A stretch of DNA of 64,000 nucleotides. It comes from Rhypophila decipiens (taxonomy: Eukaryota; Ascomycota; Sordariomycetes; Sordariales; Naviculisporaceae). The stretch spans positions 28,267 to 92,266 of the forward strand of contig MU858200.1 in assembly GCA_033297075.1 (NCBI GenBank). The letters are read 5' to 3'. The notes under the pieces are model-generated. The model had not been told where the DNA came from and did not search any database. It saw only the letters and a program-made list of their open reading frames with translations. Below are positions 12,301-21,508 of this stretch, one piece after another; position 1 is the stretch's first letter, and the number at the start of each line of letters is the position of its first letter. The position numbers and the translations under genes are program-made.

Positions 12301-13977
12301 CTATCAAGACTTATTAGACTATACTAATACTAGTATAAGCTATAGGCGTATAGGAAAGTAAGATGTAGAAATCCCTTATAGTAATAGGGACTTCCTCCCT
12401 TTTAATAATAAATAACTAAGCCCTTAGGTAAATATATATATATCTACTCTTTAATATATAATATATTCTCTTCTACTCTTTAATAAACTTTAGTTCTTTT
12501 AGTACTTTTAGTTAAAAGATAGTTAAGTAGCTAATTATTAATCTTAATCTATATTAAGATAAAATTATATAATAAAACTATATTAAGGTTTTATATACTA
12601 AAATACTTATTTAGTTATAAGAAAAAGATATTATTATATTTAAATAAATACTTTAGAACTACTTTAATAAATAAAAGAAACTAGGATAAGAGGATTATAC
12701 TATAGTTATTTAAATATAAGGAGTGGGTTATTAAATAATTAGAAAAAGGTCTAACTTATAAAGTAATTATCAAAAATCTAGAAAAAGACTTAGACTTTTA
12801 AATATTATAAAGAACTTTTACTAGAATTCTAAACTAATATAGTCTTTTTTAACTAAAGATCCTTAATAAAGAGTATATACTTAAAGTAGTAGAGTTATAC
12901 TTCTTTATATATAGTTATAATAATAAAAGTATTTATTAAAAACTTTAAAGGTATAAAATAGTTATATTTTTATAAATACTTTAAGACTTCTAACTCTATA
13001 ATAGATTAAAATAATAATATTATTTAGCTAAAGAAAGAAATAATATTTTTTATAAAGTGATAGTTTTTATAGAAGTTAATTTCTAGTAAATGTTAGTTAT
13101 TTTAGACTTTAAAAGAAATCTACTCTATTAATATATTTAGTTTTATAATAGTATTTTGATTAAGAAGAATAGACTTTATAACTAGTATAAAGAAAAGTTC
13201 CTAAATAAAGTTAAGTATTAGTAAGTTAGTAACTAGACTTATTAAAGGAATTTTAAAGTCCTTAGTCTAAACTTCTTATAGTATTTTAATAAATATAAGA
13301 AGTTGAAAATATATAACTTTTAAGTCTATATTTATATTAATATCTATTTTAAATATATTATTTAAGTATATATTAGTCTATTACTAATAATAGTAATAAA
13401 TATATTAAAATAGTATTTTTATATAGTTTTAAATAATAGAATATAACTATTCTTTATAAGATCTAATTATAGAAAAGAAATAATACTCTAAGTAACTACT
13501 TAAATAAGTTTAGTTAATAGTACTAAAATAGTAGTAGAGATTGTAGATAATAAAAATAACTATTATATTTATTATTAAAGGCTTAATATTTAGTCTTACC
13601 ATATATATAATACTAGTATAGAGATTATCAGGATTAAATCCTAGTTTTAATATTTATATAGTACAGTATTAAATAAATAAATTATAAGTTATTTATTCTG
13701 TATAAATATTAGAAGAAGAGAAGGAGTAGTCTACTAGTTCTTTCTATTAAACTTATTTTAAAGACCTTATAGATTTTGGTTATTTTATAAAAGACTATTT
13801 ATTTAATTAAATTACTATATATACTATATATATTAATATAATTAGAATAGAACTTACTATATTTACTAGTTTCTAGAATAGTTATAAAATCTACTTTTAG
13901 TTTAGTTAATTATATATTAATACTAATATCTCTTAAAACTTTTATAAGACTAATAAAGTTAAGAATTAAAGAGTTAA

Positions 13978-14391
13978 TGTCACGATATGTATATAACCCT
14001 TGATTTCAAGTCGGCGTTCGACTTGAAATTCTACATCCTTTTGAAGAAACGGGGTCCGTAGCCTAGTGGTAGGGTTCTAGACTAGTGGATTCGTCACAAT
14101 TTCAAGTCAAACGGCCACGGTTCGAGCCCCTGAGTTGGAAAATGATGTGTTCTTTTCGGTTGTTCCTATACATACGGATGTGACCTGATCCCGCCAGACC
14201 CCCGCACTAGTTGCTCGCTAGCCCACGAAGGGCTAGAGTTCGGGGACGAACTCTGGATTGAAACGGGGGATGTCACGATATGTATATAACCCTTGATTTC
14301 AAGTCGGCGTTCGACTTGAAATTCTACATCCTTTTGAAGAAAGGGGGTCCGTAGCCTAGTGGTAGGGTTCTAGACTAGTGGATTCGTCACA
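13978..14391 (+). mobile_element. Complete TRIM-like element with 121-bp terminal direct repeats
   Basis: Direct repeats 13978-14098 and 14271-14391 are both 121 bp and differ at one position that I can see. They begin TGTCACGATATG and end ATTCGTCACA. An exact 5-bp duplication GTTAA (13973-13977 and 14392-14396) flanks the whole unit. The 172-bp interior has no coding capacity. It contains a tRNA B-box match (GGTTCGAGCCC near 14119), and a purine-rich GGATTGAAACGGGGGA directly abuts the right repeat, like a polypurine tract. Each repeat carries TATATAAC, an 11-bp-stem hairpin (ATTTCAAGTCG/CGACTTGAAAT) and an A-box-like TAGCCTAGTGG. A canonical TGG-type primer-binding site is not evident after the left repeat. 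Confidence 0.8.
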
Positions 14392-14564
14392 GTTAATATT
14401 AAACTTAATTTATAAAACGTAACTCTTCTTTATAAGCTATATAAACCTTTAAAGGATATTAAAATTAATAAGTTTATAAATTAGTAAACTAGAAGCTAAT
14501 ATATAGGAAAAACAACTAAGTTAGATTTTAACTCTTATTTATTACAAACTTTAGAAACTATTAT

Positions 14565-14845
14565 TGTGACGGGCTGGGCCCTGTGAGGGCCTCGGCAACC
14601 CTCGGCCGTGGCACCGAGAATGGTGGGGCTCTGCCCCACCAGCGACCCTTGATGAAGCTATTCCCACCCTGTGCGTCGAAGTCTCCAGAACCTTCTATCC
14701 CTCTCTAATCGAACTGACACCATCATGTATATAGGATGGGCGAAGTCCATCAGACCTCTTTTCTCGTCTCTTCTTTCTCCTTCAAGTTTCGCGTTTTCGT
14801 TGTGAACGCTTAGCTAGTTGCAATACACTACCTTAGCACATTACA
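14565..14845 (+). mobile_element. Solo-LTR-like element, 281 bp
   Basis: This GC-normal island begins TGTGACGGGCTGG and ends GCACATTACA, with an exact 5-bp duplication ATTAT on both sides (14560-14564, 14846-14850). An internal ATGTATATAGGA TATA-like motif is followed by a pyrimidine-rich tract, typical of a retrotransposon LTR promoter. It lies in the RIP-degraded block yet shows little RIP mutation itself. No partner LTR or internal region was seen nearby. Confidence 0.78.
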
Positions 14846-15573
14846 ATTATTATCTTTACTTTAAAACTTATAAATAAATATATAAGATTATAAAAGAATA
14901 TATTAAAAGTAATTAAGTACTACTACTCTTTATTATCTAGTTACTAGTTAAGAAAGTAGAATATTATATGAGTATTAAGTTCTTTATTTTATTTTTTATA
15001 TCTTAAATATCTTTTCCAATATTAATTTAATTTAAAAAGAGCTTCTTTAAAGAAATTATACTAGTTTTAGTTATTAAGCTAAATGGCTTAAAAATGATCT
15101 ATTACTATAAGAAATAAGGAATAAAATAGATAAGAATAATATTAAAAGTAGTTAGAGAGATATATATAAGTAAAGACTATATTAAATAAAGAATATTTAG
15201 ATTATTTAAGGATATGAAATATTAGTATTAAATTAAAATAGACTTTAGAGATTTAATTATTTTATTAAGACTATAAACTAATAACGTTACTAGTTTTAAA
15301 GTATGTATTAAAGTAATTAATATAATATTAACTAACTAGTAAATATTAAGTCTTATTAGCTCTTTATTCTTAAGATAGGGCTTAGAATCGTTAATAATAA
15401 TTACTAATAACTACTACTATTAAGAAATTTAGTAATAAAATATAGAGGAAATACTAAGAAAGAATCGTAAGCTATATTTATTTTACTAATTTAGCCCTTT
15501 CTATAGCTAATAATTAAAATAGTATAAATATCTTAATAGCTAGTAATTAAAACTATATATATATCCTAGTAAA

Positions 15574-15818
15574 AGTGACGGCAAGTGGCTGGCGGCTGGC
15601 CGGCTCGGCAATGTGGGGCTTATCACGTCATGGCTTATCGATTAACCCACTTACCCTACCACCACTTTCTGCCGTATTCACCGCCTTCGGTACGTACTAC
15701 AACAACGCGCGATCTTCGCGTTGCTTGATTCTTTCCCCTTTCTTCTTCAACTTAGAATAACTACAATACAGTAGGGCTATTAGCAGCTTTGTCTCTTATT
15801 TGCCTGCTCGCCGTGACT
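15574..15818. mobile_element. Solo-LTR-like element, 245 bp, AGT...ACT ends
   Basis: This GC-rich island starts AGTGACGGCAAG and ends CTCGCCGTGACT, so its termini are inverted repeats (AGTSACGGC). The flanks GTAAA (15569-15573 and 15819-15823) are an exact 5-bp duplication. The 3' part (TACAATACAGTAGGGC) resembles the 3' part of the 14565-14845 element. It has no coding content. Confidence 0.7.
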
Positions 15819-16244
15819 GTAAATATATCTTTTAAACTATATAGTTATTAATATTAAAGAATAATACTAGTATAATAGTTAAAGCTAATTAATATAAGAA
15901 ATAAGAGAAATAAGCTAAGTTAAAAGTAGATAGTAGTCTAGTTTCTACTTAGTTAATAAGCTCTTTAATTACTTAGAAAATAAGAGAAATAGATTAAGTT
16001 AAGAGTAAATAGTATTCTAGCTCCTACTTAGTTAGTAAGTCCTTTAACTACTAGAGAGTCTTAATAGTAATCTTTTTAAAGCTAATATAATTCATATCTG
16101 CTAAGGAGTTTTAATAGTAATCTTTTTAAAACTAATATAATTCCTATATACTAAAATAATAAAAACCTACTTTAAATGTACTTCTTTTTAAACTAACTAA
16201 CCTAATTATTAAAACTACCTACTAGTCCTTATAAAGGTAATACT

Positions 16245-16397
16245 TGTGACGATTTGGGAATCTAGAACCACACCACTAGGTCAAACCTCCTTAAAAGGGA
16301 TGCCAAATTCTAAGCTGCAAGCTAGCCTTAGAATTGTGTGTTATATAGCAGTTTCAATAGGGCACTATCGCTTGTGTTATCACGGCTCACCATGACA
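16245..16397 (-). mobile_element. A-box hairpin element, family E, 153 bp
   Basis: The flanks ATACT (16240-16244 and 16398-16402) are an exact 5-bp duplication. On the minus strand it reads TGTCATGG at the start, then CTATATAACAC, a hairpin with 9-bp stem (AATTCTAAG/CTTAGAATT), CCCTTTTAAGGAGG, an A-box-like CCTAGTGGTGTGGTTCTAGA, and the end CGTCACA. The order of parts equals that of the other families although the sequence differs. Confidence 0.75.
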
Positions 16398-16620
16398 ATA
16401 CTTAAACTTAGCTAAAGCTAAAGAATAAATAGAAACTTAAGAGTAAGGATAAGGATAAGAATACTATTAAGAAGCCTATTCCTACTATTATTCTAATGAA
16501 TATTACTACTAATCTACTAGTTTAAGCCTACCCTAAATACTATTAACGATTTAAATATAGATATATAAAATAGAGGTAGTAGTATAAGTATAATAGTTAT
16601 AGTCTATAAGAGAGTCTAGT

Positions 16621-16844
16621 TGTCACGATATGTATATAACACATCCGTATGTATAGGAACAACCGAAAAAAACACATCATTTTCCAACTCACGGGCTCGA
16701 ACCGTGGCCGTTTGACTTGAAATTGTGACGAATCCACTAGTCTAGAACCCTACCATTAGGCTACAGACCCCCTTTCTTCAAAAGGATATAGAATTTCAAG
16801 TCGAACGCCGACTTGAAATCAAGGGTTATATACATATCGTGATA
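16621..16844 (-). mobile_element. Family A element with 20-bp inverted ends, A and B boxes, 224 bp
   Basis: An exact CTAGT duplication flanks it (16616-16620, 16845-16849). On the minus strand it carries the family-A repeat (TATATAAC, hairpin, A-box-like region, ATTCGTCACA), followed by part of the interior of the 13978-14391 element with B box GGTTCGAGCCC and a perfect CACGG/CCGTG T-arm-like stem. It then closes with an inverted copy of its own first 20 bases, so both ends read TGTCACGATATG or nearly so. It is therefore a rearranged derivative lacking the second direct repeat. Confidence 0.75.
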
Positions 16845-16883
16845 CTAGTAGATAGTATAATTATGGTAGACTAAGTATATAAG

Positions 16884-17012
16884 AGTAATGGCGGTGTGCT
16901 GAATGAGTATATAACCATTGAATTGCAGAAGGTTCTGATAACCTCTGTAATTTGAGCTCCTTTTTAGGAACGGTTTGGCCGAGTGGTATGGTTCTTGGAG
17001 CTCGCCGTCACT
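16884..17012 (+). mobile_element. A-box hairpin element, family B, 129 bp
   Basis: An exact ATAAG duplication flanks it (16879-16883, 17013-17017). The ends are AGTAATGGCG and CGCCGTCACT. The order inside is TATATAACC, an imperfect hairpin (CAGAAGGTT/AACCTCTG), GCTCCTTTTTAGGAACGG, and an A-box-like GGCCGAGTGGTATGG. A near-identical copy is at 61852-61979. The left end differs from that copy by a C-to-T change. Confidence 0.78.
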
Positions 17013-17054
17013 ATAAGAGAGCTAGTATTTATCTATTATATAGAATATATTTAT

Positions 17055-17301
17055 TGTAACGCCAGTGACATACTGTGAGGATCGTATAGAGGAACAACCA
17101 CCCTATACACCCTCATACGTACTATACATACCATTTACTTGATTGGATCTTCCAATCAAGTCTAGTTGCTCTTTTGGGCTATGTTACGTAGTGGTGTGGT
17201 ATGTCACGATCGTTACATCCACCAGACCAACGGTGTTGGCCTGCTTCCTGCGGTGTTCGCATGCCTAGCTTACAGCGTATAAGCTACATGCCTGGCATTA
17301 C
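17055..17301. mobile_element. Outer short element interrupted by a family C copy
   Basis: The left end is TGTAACGCCAGTGAC and the right end CTGGCATTACT, a mirrored pair with one transition. The interior is split by the family C element at 17074-17217. Flanks TTTAT and TTTAA match at four of five positions. The remaining interior (ACCAACGGTGTTGGCC and a GTTCGCATGCC B-box-like string) has no coding content. Confidence 0.5.
17074..17217 (+). mobile_element. A-box hairpin element, family C, 144 bp
   Basis: It begins TGTGAGGATCGTATAG and ends GTCACGATCGTTACA. It contains CTATACATACC, a near-perfect palindrome CTTGATTGGA/TCCAATCAAG, GCTCTTTTGGGC, and a degenerate A-box-like ACGTAGTGGTGTGG. Copies of the same 144-bp length lie at 60751-60894 (inverted) and 62632-62775. 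No clean target-site duplication is visible, possibly because it interrupts another element. Confidence 0.75.
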
Positions 17302-17330
17302 TTTAACATATTACTATATATTTTTCTAGA

Positions 17331-17473
17331 TGTGACGATTGTATGCAGAACAACCACTGTATACGTCGTCAGACAAACTATACATACCAATACTAGTAGC
17401 GGTTCTTCCGTTCTAGTATCGTGCTCTTTTGAGGGCTTGTGGCACAATGGTTTGGTATGTCGCTGTCGTTACA
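17331..17473 (+). mobile_element. A-box hairpin element, family D, 143 bp
   Basis: It starts TGTGACGATTG and ends GTCGTTACA. The flanks CTAGA and ATAGA agree at four of five bases. It contains CTATACATACC, a hairpin ATACTAG/CTAGTAT with an inner CGG/CCG, GCTCTTTTGAGGGC, and an A-box-like GTGGCACAATGGTTTGG. It is related to the copy at 63663-63792. Confidence 0.72.
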
Positions 17474-17729
17474 ATAGAGAACTAGGCTAATTCTATATTA
17501 AATAAGAATAAGTTAGGACTTAGAAGAAATACCTAATATAAATATACTTATAATATATAAGTTAATTAACTATATAAACTTTCTTAACTTTATTAGCTTA
17601 ATACTATAGTTTTCTACTCTTATAGAGTAAATATAAGTATTTCTAGTATTATAAACTTATTAATAAAGCTATATATAGTTAAAGCAAGCTAGTTATTAGT
17701 AGTCTAGATAATATTAATAATGTTGATAT

Positions 17730-17820
17730 TTAATAGTAGTGGTGGTAGTGGTGTATATAGACGATTTTATAGGCGGTGTATTTGAATTATTACTACATTA
17801 GCACAAACGTAAGGGTGTGG
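17730..17820 (-). repeat. Right terminal inverted repeat of the 5.6-kb element
   Basis: This is the reverse complement of the left arm, with transition differences. It reads GGTGTATATAGACGATTTTA toward the outer end and finishes in GTGTGG. Confidence 0.8.
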
Positions 17821-19518
17821 TACCATATGCGTTAGGAACAAGGCGAAGCCAAGCTTTGCTAGGAGCCTCGGCATCCACAATTTTGGCATGGCGATAATGA
17901 CGGATGAATGTCTGAGGCTCTGAGCCGGGTGAGCCCACCAACCGCTGCATCGGCTGGGAAGGGGTACAAAAACGGCTGCCAGATGTTGATACTTGTGCAT
18001 GCGGCTCAAGCTGAGCTCGGAATTTTGACAGGATGACCTGACCTTTTGACCGATACCAGCTCTGTATTTTTCTTTTCGTTTCATTTCTATTTCAAACAAG
18101 GTGGAAGGGTCGGTCCTGTCAGAATCCGTAGTAAGAAGTTAATCCTCCTCGCGACTTCGGGTCGATGTTTTCCGTCGTTAAATTTGTCAGCGTCCCTCCG
18201 CTGTGGGTTGACTCAGTAAGGCAATGACTACCGGTACACCTGCATGAGCTGGTTTCCCCGTTCAATTACACGGTCAGCATTCCGCACTTTGTTTCCACGC
18301 CTCACGTTAATCCGTCCAAAATTAACTGCCTCGGCTTCCATATGGCGCAGGAACTCGCCGTCCTTTTTTCTCTATTCCCCGAATCAAAGAGCTGGTTCGG
18401 GTAGTGTCTCCAAGCAAGTGATGGGGGATGAGTAATCCCGCCTGCCGCCCCCAAAGAGCGACAGGAAAATGCAAAGTCAACTCGACATGGGTGATCCTAC
18501 ATCATCGGTTTTTGCTACCCCACCCGCTCCACAGCAAGTTTCGCCATTCTAGCTCTCGATGGGCCGTTTCGACCCTTTTCGCGGTCCACCGTGAGAACTC
18601 GGGTTATTGTTGGTGGCCGCTTGCGATTGATTCTCTCATGAGATGTCCTACGGAGTAAAAGAGAGAAATTATATGTTGGAAGAGCACCCTCGGCTTAAAG
18701 ATTCCATGTTGGCGGCTCAGCTGGAGCTTATGAGATCATAGCTAAACGGCGGGCTTCCGCCGGGATTTCAGTACGGGTCCCGCCTCTGCATACGCAGTAA
18801 CGTCCACCCGGCGAGGACATGCTTAATTCCGGAGGCCAAGAAAGATGCCGATTTCCCATGCCATCCAGGCAATGCCATGCCAATCCACAGTCAAGTCCAC
18901 GCATGGAGCTAGGCCTCTCCGAACCCAACACTGCTAGGAGTACCTCGAATTAACTCGATGGTAGTGGTACCACCATATTATGCCGATGTGATACATTGCT
19001 GATTACAAGTCCCGTCGGCCTCCGTCTCCATCGATCTTCTTTACGGGTGCTCCGTTCTTCTTGATCTTTCTTCGATCCTCCCTGTAAATTTTCTTTTAGT
19101 CCCCTCCAGCCAAGACAAGGATCACCAGGTTCGTGGACGTCATTATCATCCCTGATAAGATCGTGTTTATTTTTTTATAGAAAGGGGCAAGGAGTCAAGT
19201 TACAAATATACAAACATTGCCCCTCCTGCCCTTTAAAACATCTCCCGCCCGTTCGTTCCTTCTACTTGGACATACCCTGCTATCTTTTGTTTATATACAC
19301 GGATACGATACTCGCTGGGTCCTTCTACCTCTACCCAACAACCGTTCCTTTCTTACCCCCCTGGTTCGCCTCAAGTAGTGTATACTCAGGGCAGCCAACA
19401 TCGGACGTTTATATCTTTCCCGGGGCTGTTTCGATTTGCGAAATCGGCCTGCTCAAAGAAGAGCGCAACCAAACAATATCAACCACCGACACTGGCCAGA
19501 AACACATCCATCGGCGCC
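17821..19518. other. Intergenic region upstream of the DHA1 transporter
   Basis: No supported gene lies here. The 3' part (about 19000-19518) is pyrimidine-rich, as is common in fungal promoters and leaders, and should contain the transporter promoter and 5' untranslated region. Confidence 0.45.
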
Positions 19519-21508
19519 ATGGGCTTAGACGAGGTGGATCGAGAGCTCGAAAGAGCCGAACAAGATGCGTCCCCTCATGGGCGGCCGTTTCACGGTCGAC
19601 GTAGCGAGGAGATCGAGCGGGTCATCTCGGCGTCTTCAGTGTCGACATCGTCCTCGGAGGGCGCGCCGTCGCGGAGAGGCCTCGGCATGAGCAGGATATC
19701 CACACAGCGCGACCTCGAGCGCCATCCCACCGAGCTCAGTCGCATCCACACTCAGAGAAGCCAGCACAGCAGCACCGTCGGGAGGGGCCCCAAGAGCCGA
19801 GAGTCCAGGAAGCCGCTGCCCGAGTTCGGTGCCGGAAAGCCATACCCGCCTCTCTTACCAGACCAGGAAGAATACGTGGTGGAGTTTGACGGTCCCGATG
19901 ATCCCTTGCACGCGCAAAACTGGCCGCTGAAAAAGAAACTCCTCACGGCCGCCGTGTTGGGCTTCACAACCATGACATCGGCCTTTGGATCCAGTATCTT
20001 CTCAGCCGCGACCCGGATCATCGCCCGCGAGTACAACGTCTCCATAACAGTAGGCGTCCTCGGCGTCTCGTTATACGTCCTGGGTTTCGCCTTCGGGCCG
20101 ACCCTCTGGGCTCCGTTATCTGAGCTGAAAGGGCGCAGACTGCCCCTAGTCCTGGCAACCTTTGGATTCTCCATATTCAACATCGCCAACGCGACAGCCA
20201 AGGACCTCCAGACAATCCTCATCACGCGCTTCTTCGCCGGCTTCTTCGGAGCCTGCCCTCTAGCAGTCGTCGCGGCCGTTTTCTCCGACATGTTCGACAA
20301 CCGAACCCGAGGAATAGCCATCACCGTATTCTCCATGACCGTCTTCACGGGACCCCTCCTGGCCCCGTTTATCGGTGGCTTCATCGTGGAATCACACCTA
20401 GGCTGGCGGTGGACCTCGTACATCGTGTCCATCATGGGCTTCCTCTCGTTCGGCCTCTGCCTGCTCTTCCTCGAGGAGACCTACCCGCCCGTCATCCTCG
20501 TAGCGAAGGCGTCAGAGCTGCGCCGCCGCACGCTGAACTGGGGCATCCACGCCAAGCAGGAGGAAATCGAGGTGGACTTTAGGGAACTCGTCAGCAAGAA
20601 CTTTTCCCGTCCCATGAGGATGTTATTCGGCGAGCCAATCATTGCCTCCTTGTCGGTATACATGGCCTTCATCTATGGGCTGTTGTATCTCTTCTTGACG
20701 GCGTATCCCATGGTGTTCCAGGGCGTGTACGGCTGGTCGGCCGGCGTTTCCGGTCTTGCCTTCTTTGGCATGATAACGGGCCAGATCATCGCCGGGATCA
20801 CTGTTCTGATGCAGCAGCCTTGGTACCAGCGCAAGCTGGCCGCCAACAATGGGATGCCGATCCCCGAGTGGCGTCTTCCCAGCGTTATTGCTGGCGGAGC
20901 GTCCTTCGCCGCCGGTTTGTTTTGGTTCGGATGGGGAGGCTACCGGGCTGATGTGCACTGGATCGTGCCTGTGCTCTCGGGCTTGCTGTCGGGCTTCGGT
21001 CTGCTCTCCATCTTTTTGCAGGCGCTGAATTATCTCGTTGATTCTTATCTCATGTTGTAAGTTCTCTCGCCTTTTCACTCATCGCCGTGGCTCATTGAGT
21101 AGTAATACTTGTACTAACAATCTTTTCTTATATAGCGCCGCCTCAGCCATCGCAGGAAATACCTTCCTCCGCTCCCTCGCCGGCGCGGGGTTCCCGCTCT
21201 TCTCGACATATATGTACGACGCCATGGGCATCCAATGGGCCTCGACCTTGCTCGGCTGTGTCGCCGCAGCGTTGGTCCCTATCCCCGTGTTGTTTTATCT
21301 TTACGGTCATAAGCTGCGCGCGAAGAGCACGTTTGCGCCTACCCCGCCATCGATGATGCCAGGTGGAGCAGCTGACGAGGTCGCCGGGCTCGAGAAGGAG
21401 GAGAGTACAAGTGGTGGAAGTGGAAGTGGAAATGTCGGCAACGGTGTTGCTTCTGCTGGTGCTTCGGGCGGGTATATACCGCGCAAGACTGAGGATTCCA
21501 AGGTGTAG
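19519..21508 (+). CDS. MFS transporter, DHA1 polyamine/multidrug (TPO1-like) type
   Basis: Exons are 19519-21056 and 21136-21508 with a 79-bp intron that splits the Phe codon of SYLMFAAS, giving 636 aa. The start at 19519 has a strong GCGCCATGG context; the frame is open 47 codons upstream, but that part looks like leader. The long Ser/Arg-rich N-terminus (about 120 residues) is cytoplasmic and probably disordered. It leads into the family hallmark EFDGPDDPLHAQNWPLKKK and 12 predicted membrane segments. Other DHA1 signs are WAPLSELKGRRLP, the GW(R)W stretch after TM5, LEETYPPVIL, and YLVDSYLMFAASAIAGNTFLR in TM11-12. It should be a proton-driven exporter of polyamines, drugs or toxic compounds in the plasma membrane. 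The C-terminal tail is Gly/Ser-rich. Substrate specificity cannot be read from the sequence. Confidence 0.93.

Larger units (their letters stand above)
12192..17820. mobile_element. RIP-degraded 5.6-kb TIR transposon with nested insertions
   Basis: The block ends in inverted repeats. Left about 12192-12300 and right about 17730-17820 both begin CCACACC and share a long stretch including ACACCGCCTATAAAATCGTC, followed by ACT/ACC microsatellite runs. Mismatches between the arms are mainly C-T or G-A transitions. The sequence between them is extremely AT-rich, with stops in every frame, typical of RIP. No open frame survives, so the transposase superfamily cannot be told. At least nine GC-normal short elements sit inside it. 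A target-site duplication was not resolved. Confidence 0.75.

Noticed and set aside
14051..14134. A genuine tRNA gene
   Set aside because: A and B boxes and a T-arm-like stem exist, but the acceptor ends do not pair and the sequence belongs to a repeated mobile element.
19752..20435. 227-codon minus-strand frame within the DHA1 transporter
   Set aside because: It is antisense to a firmly identified membrane protein; codon bias on the plus strand explains it.
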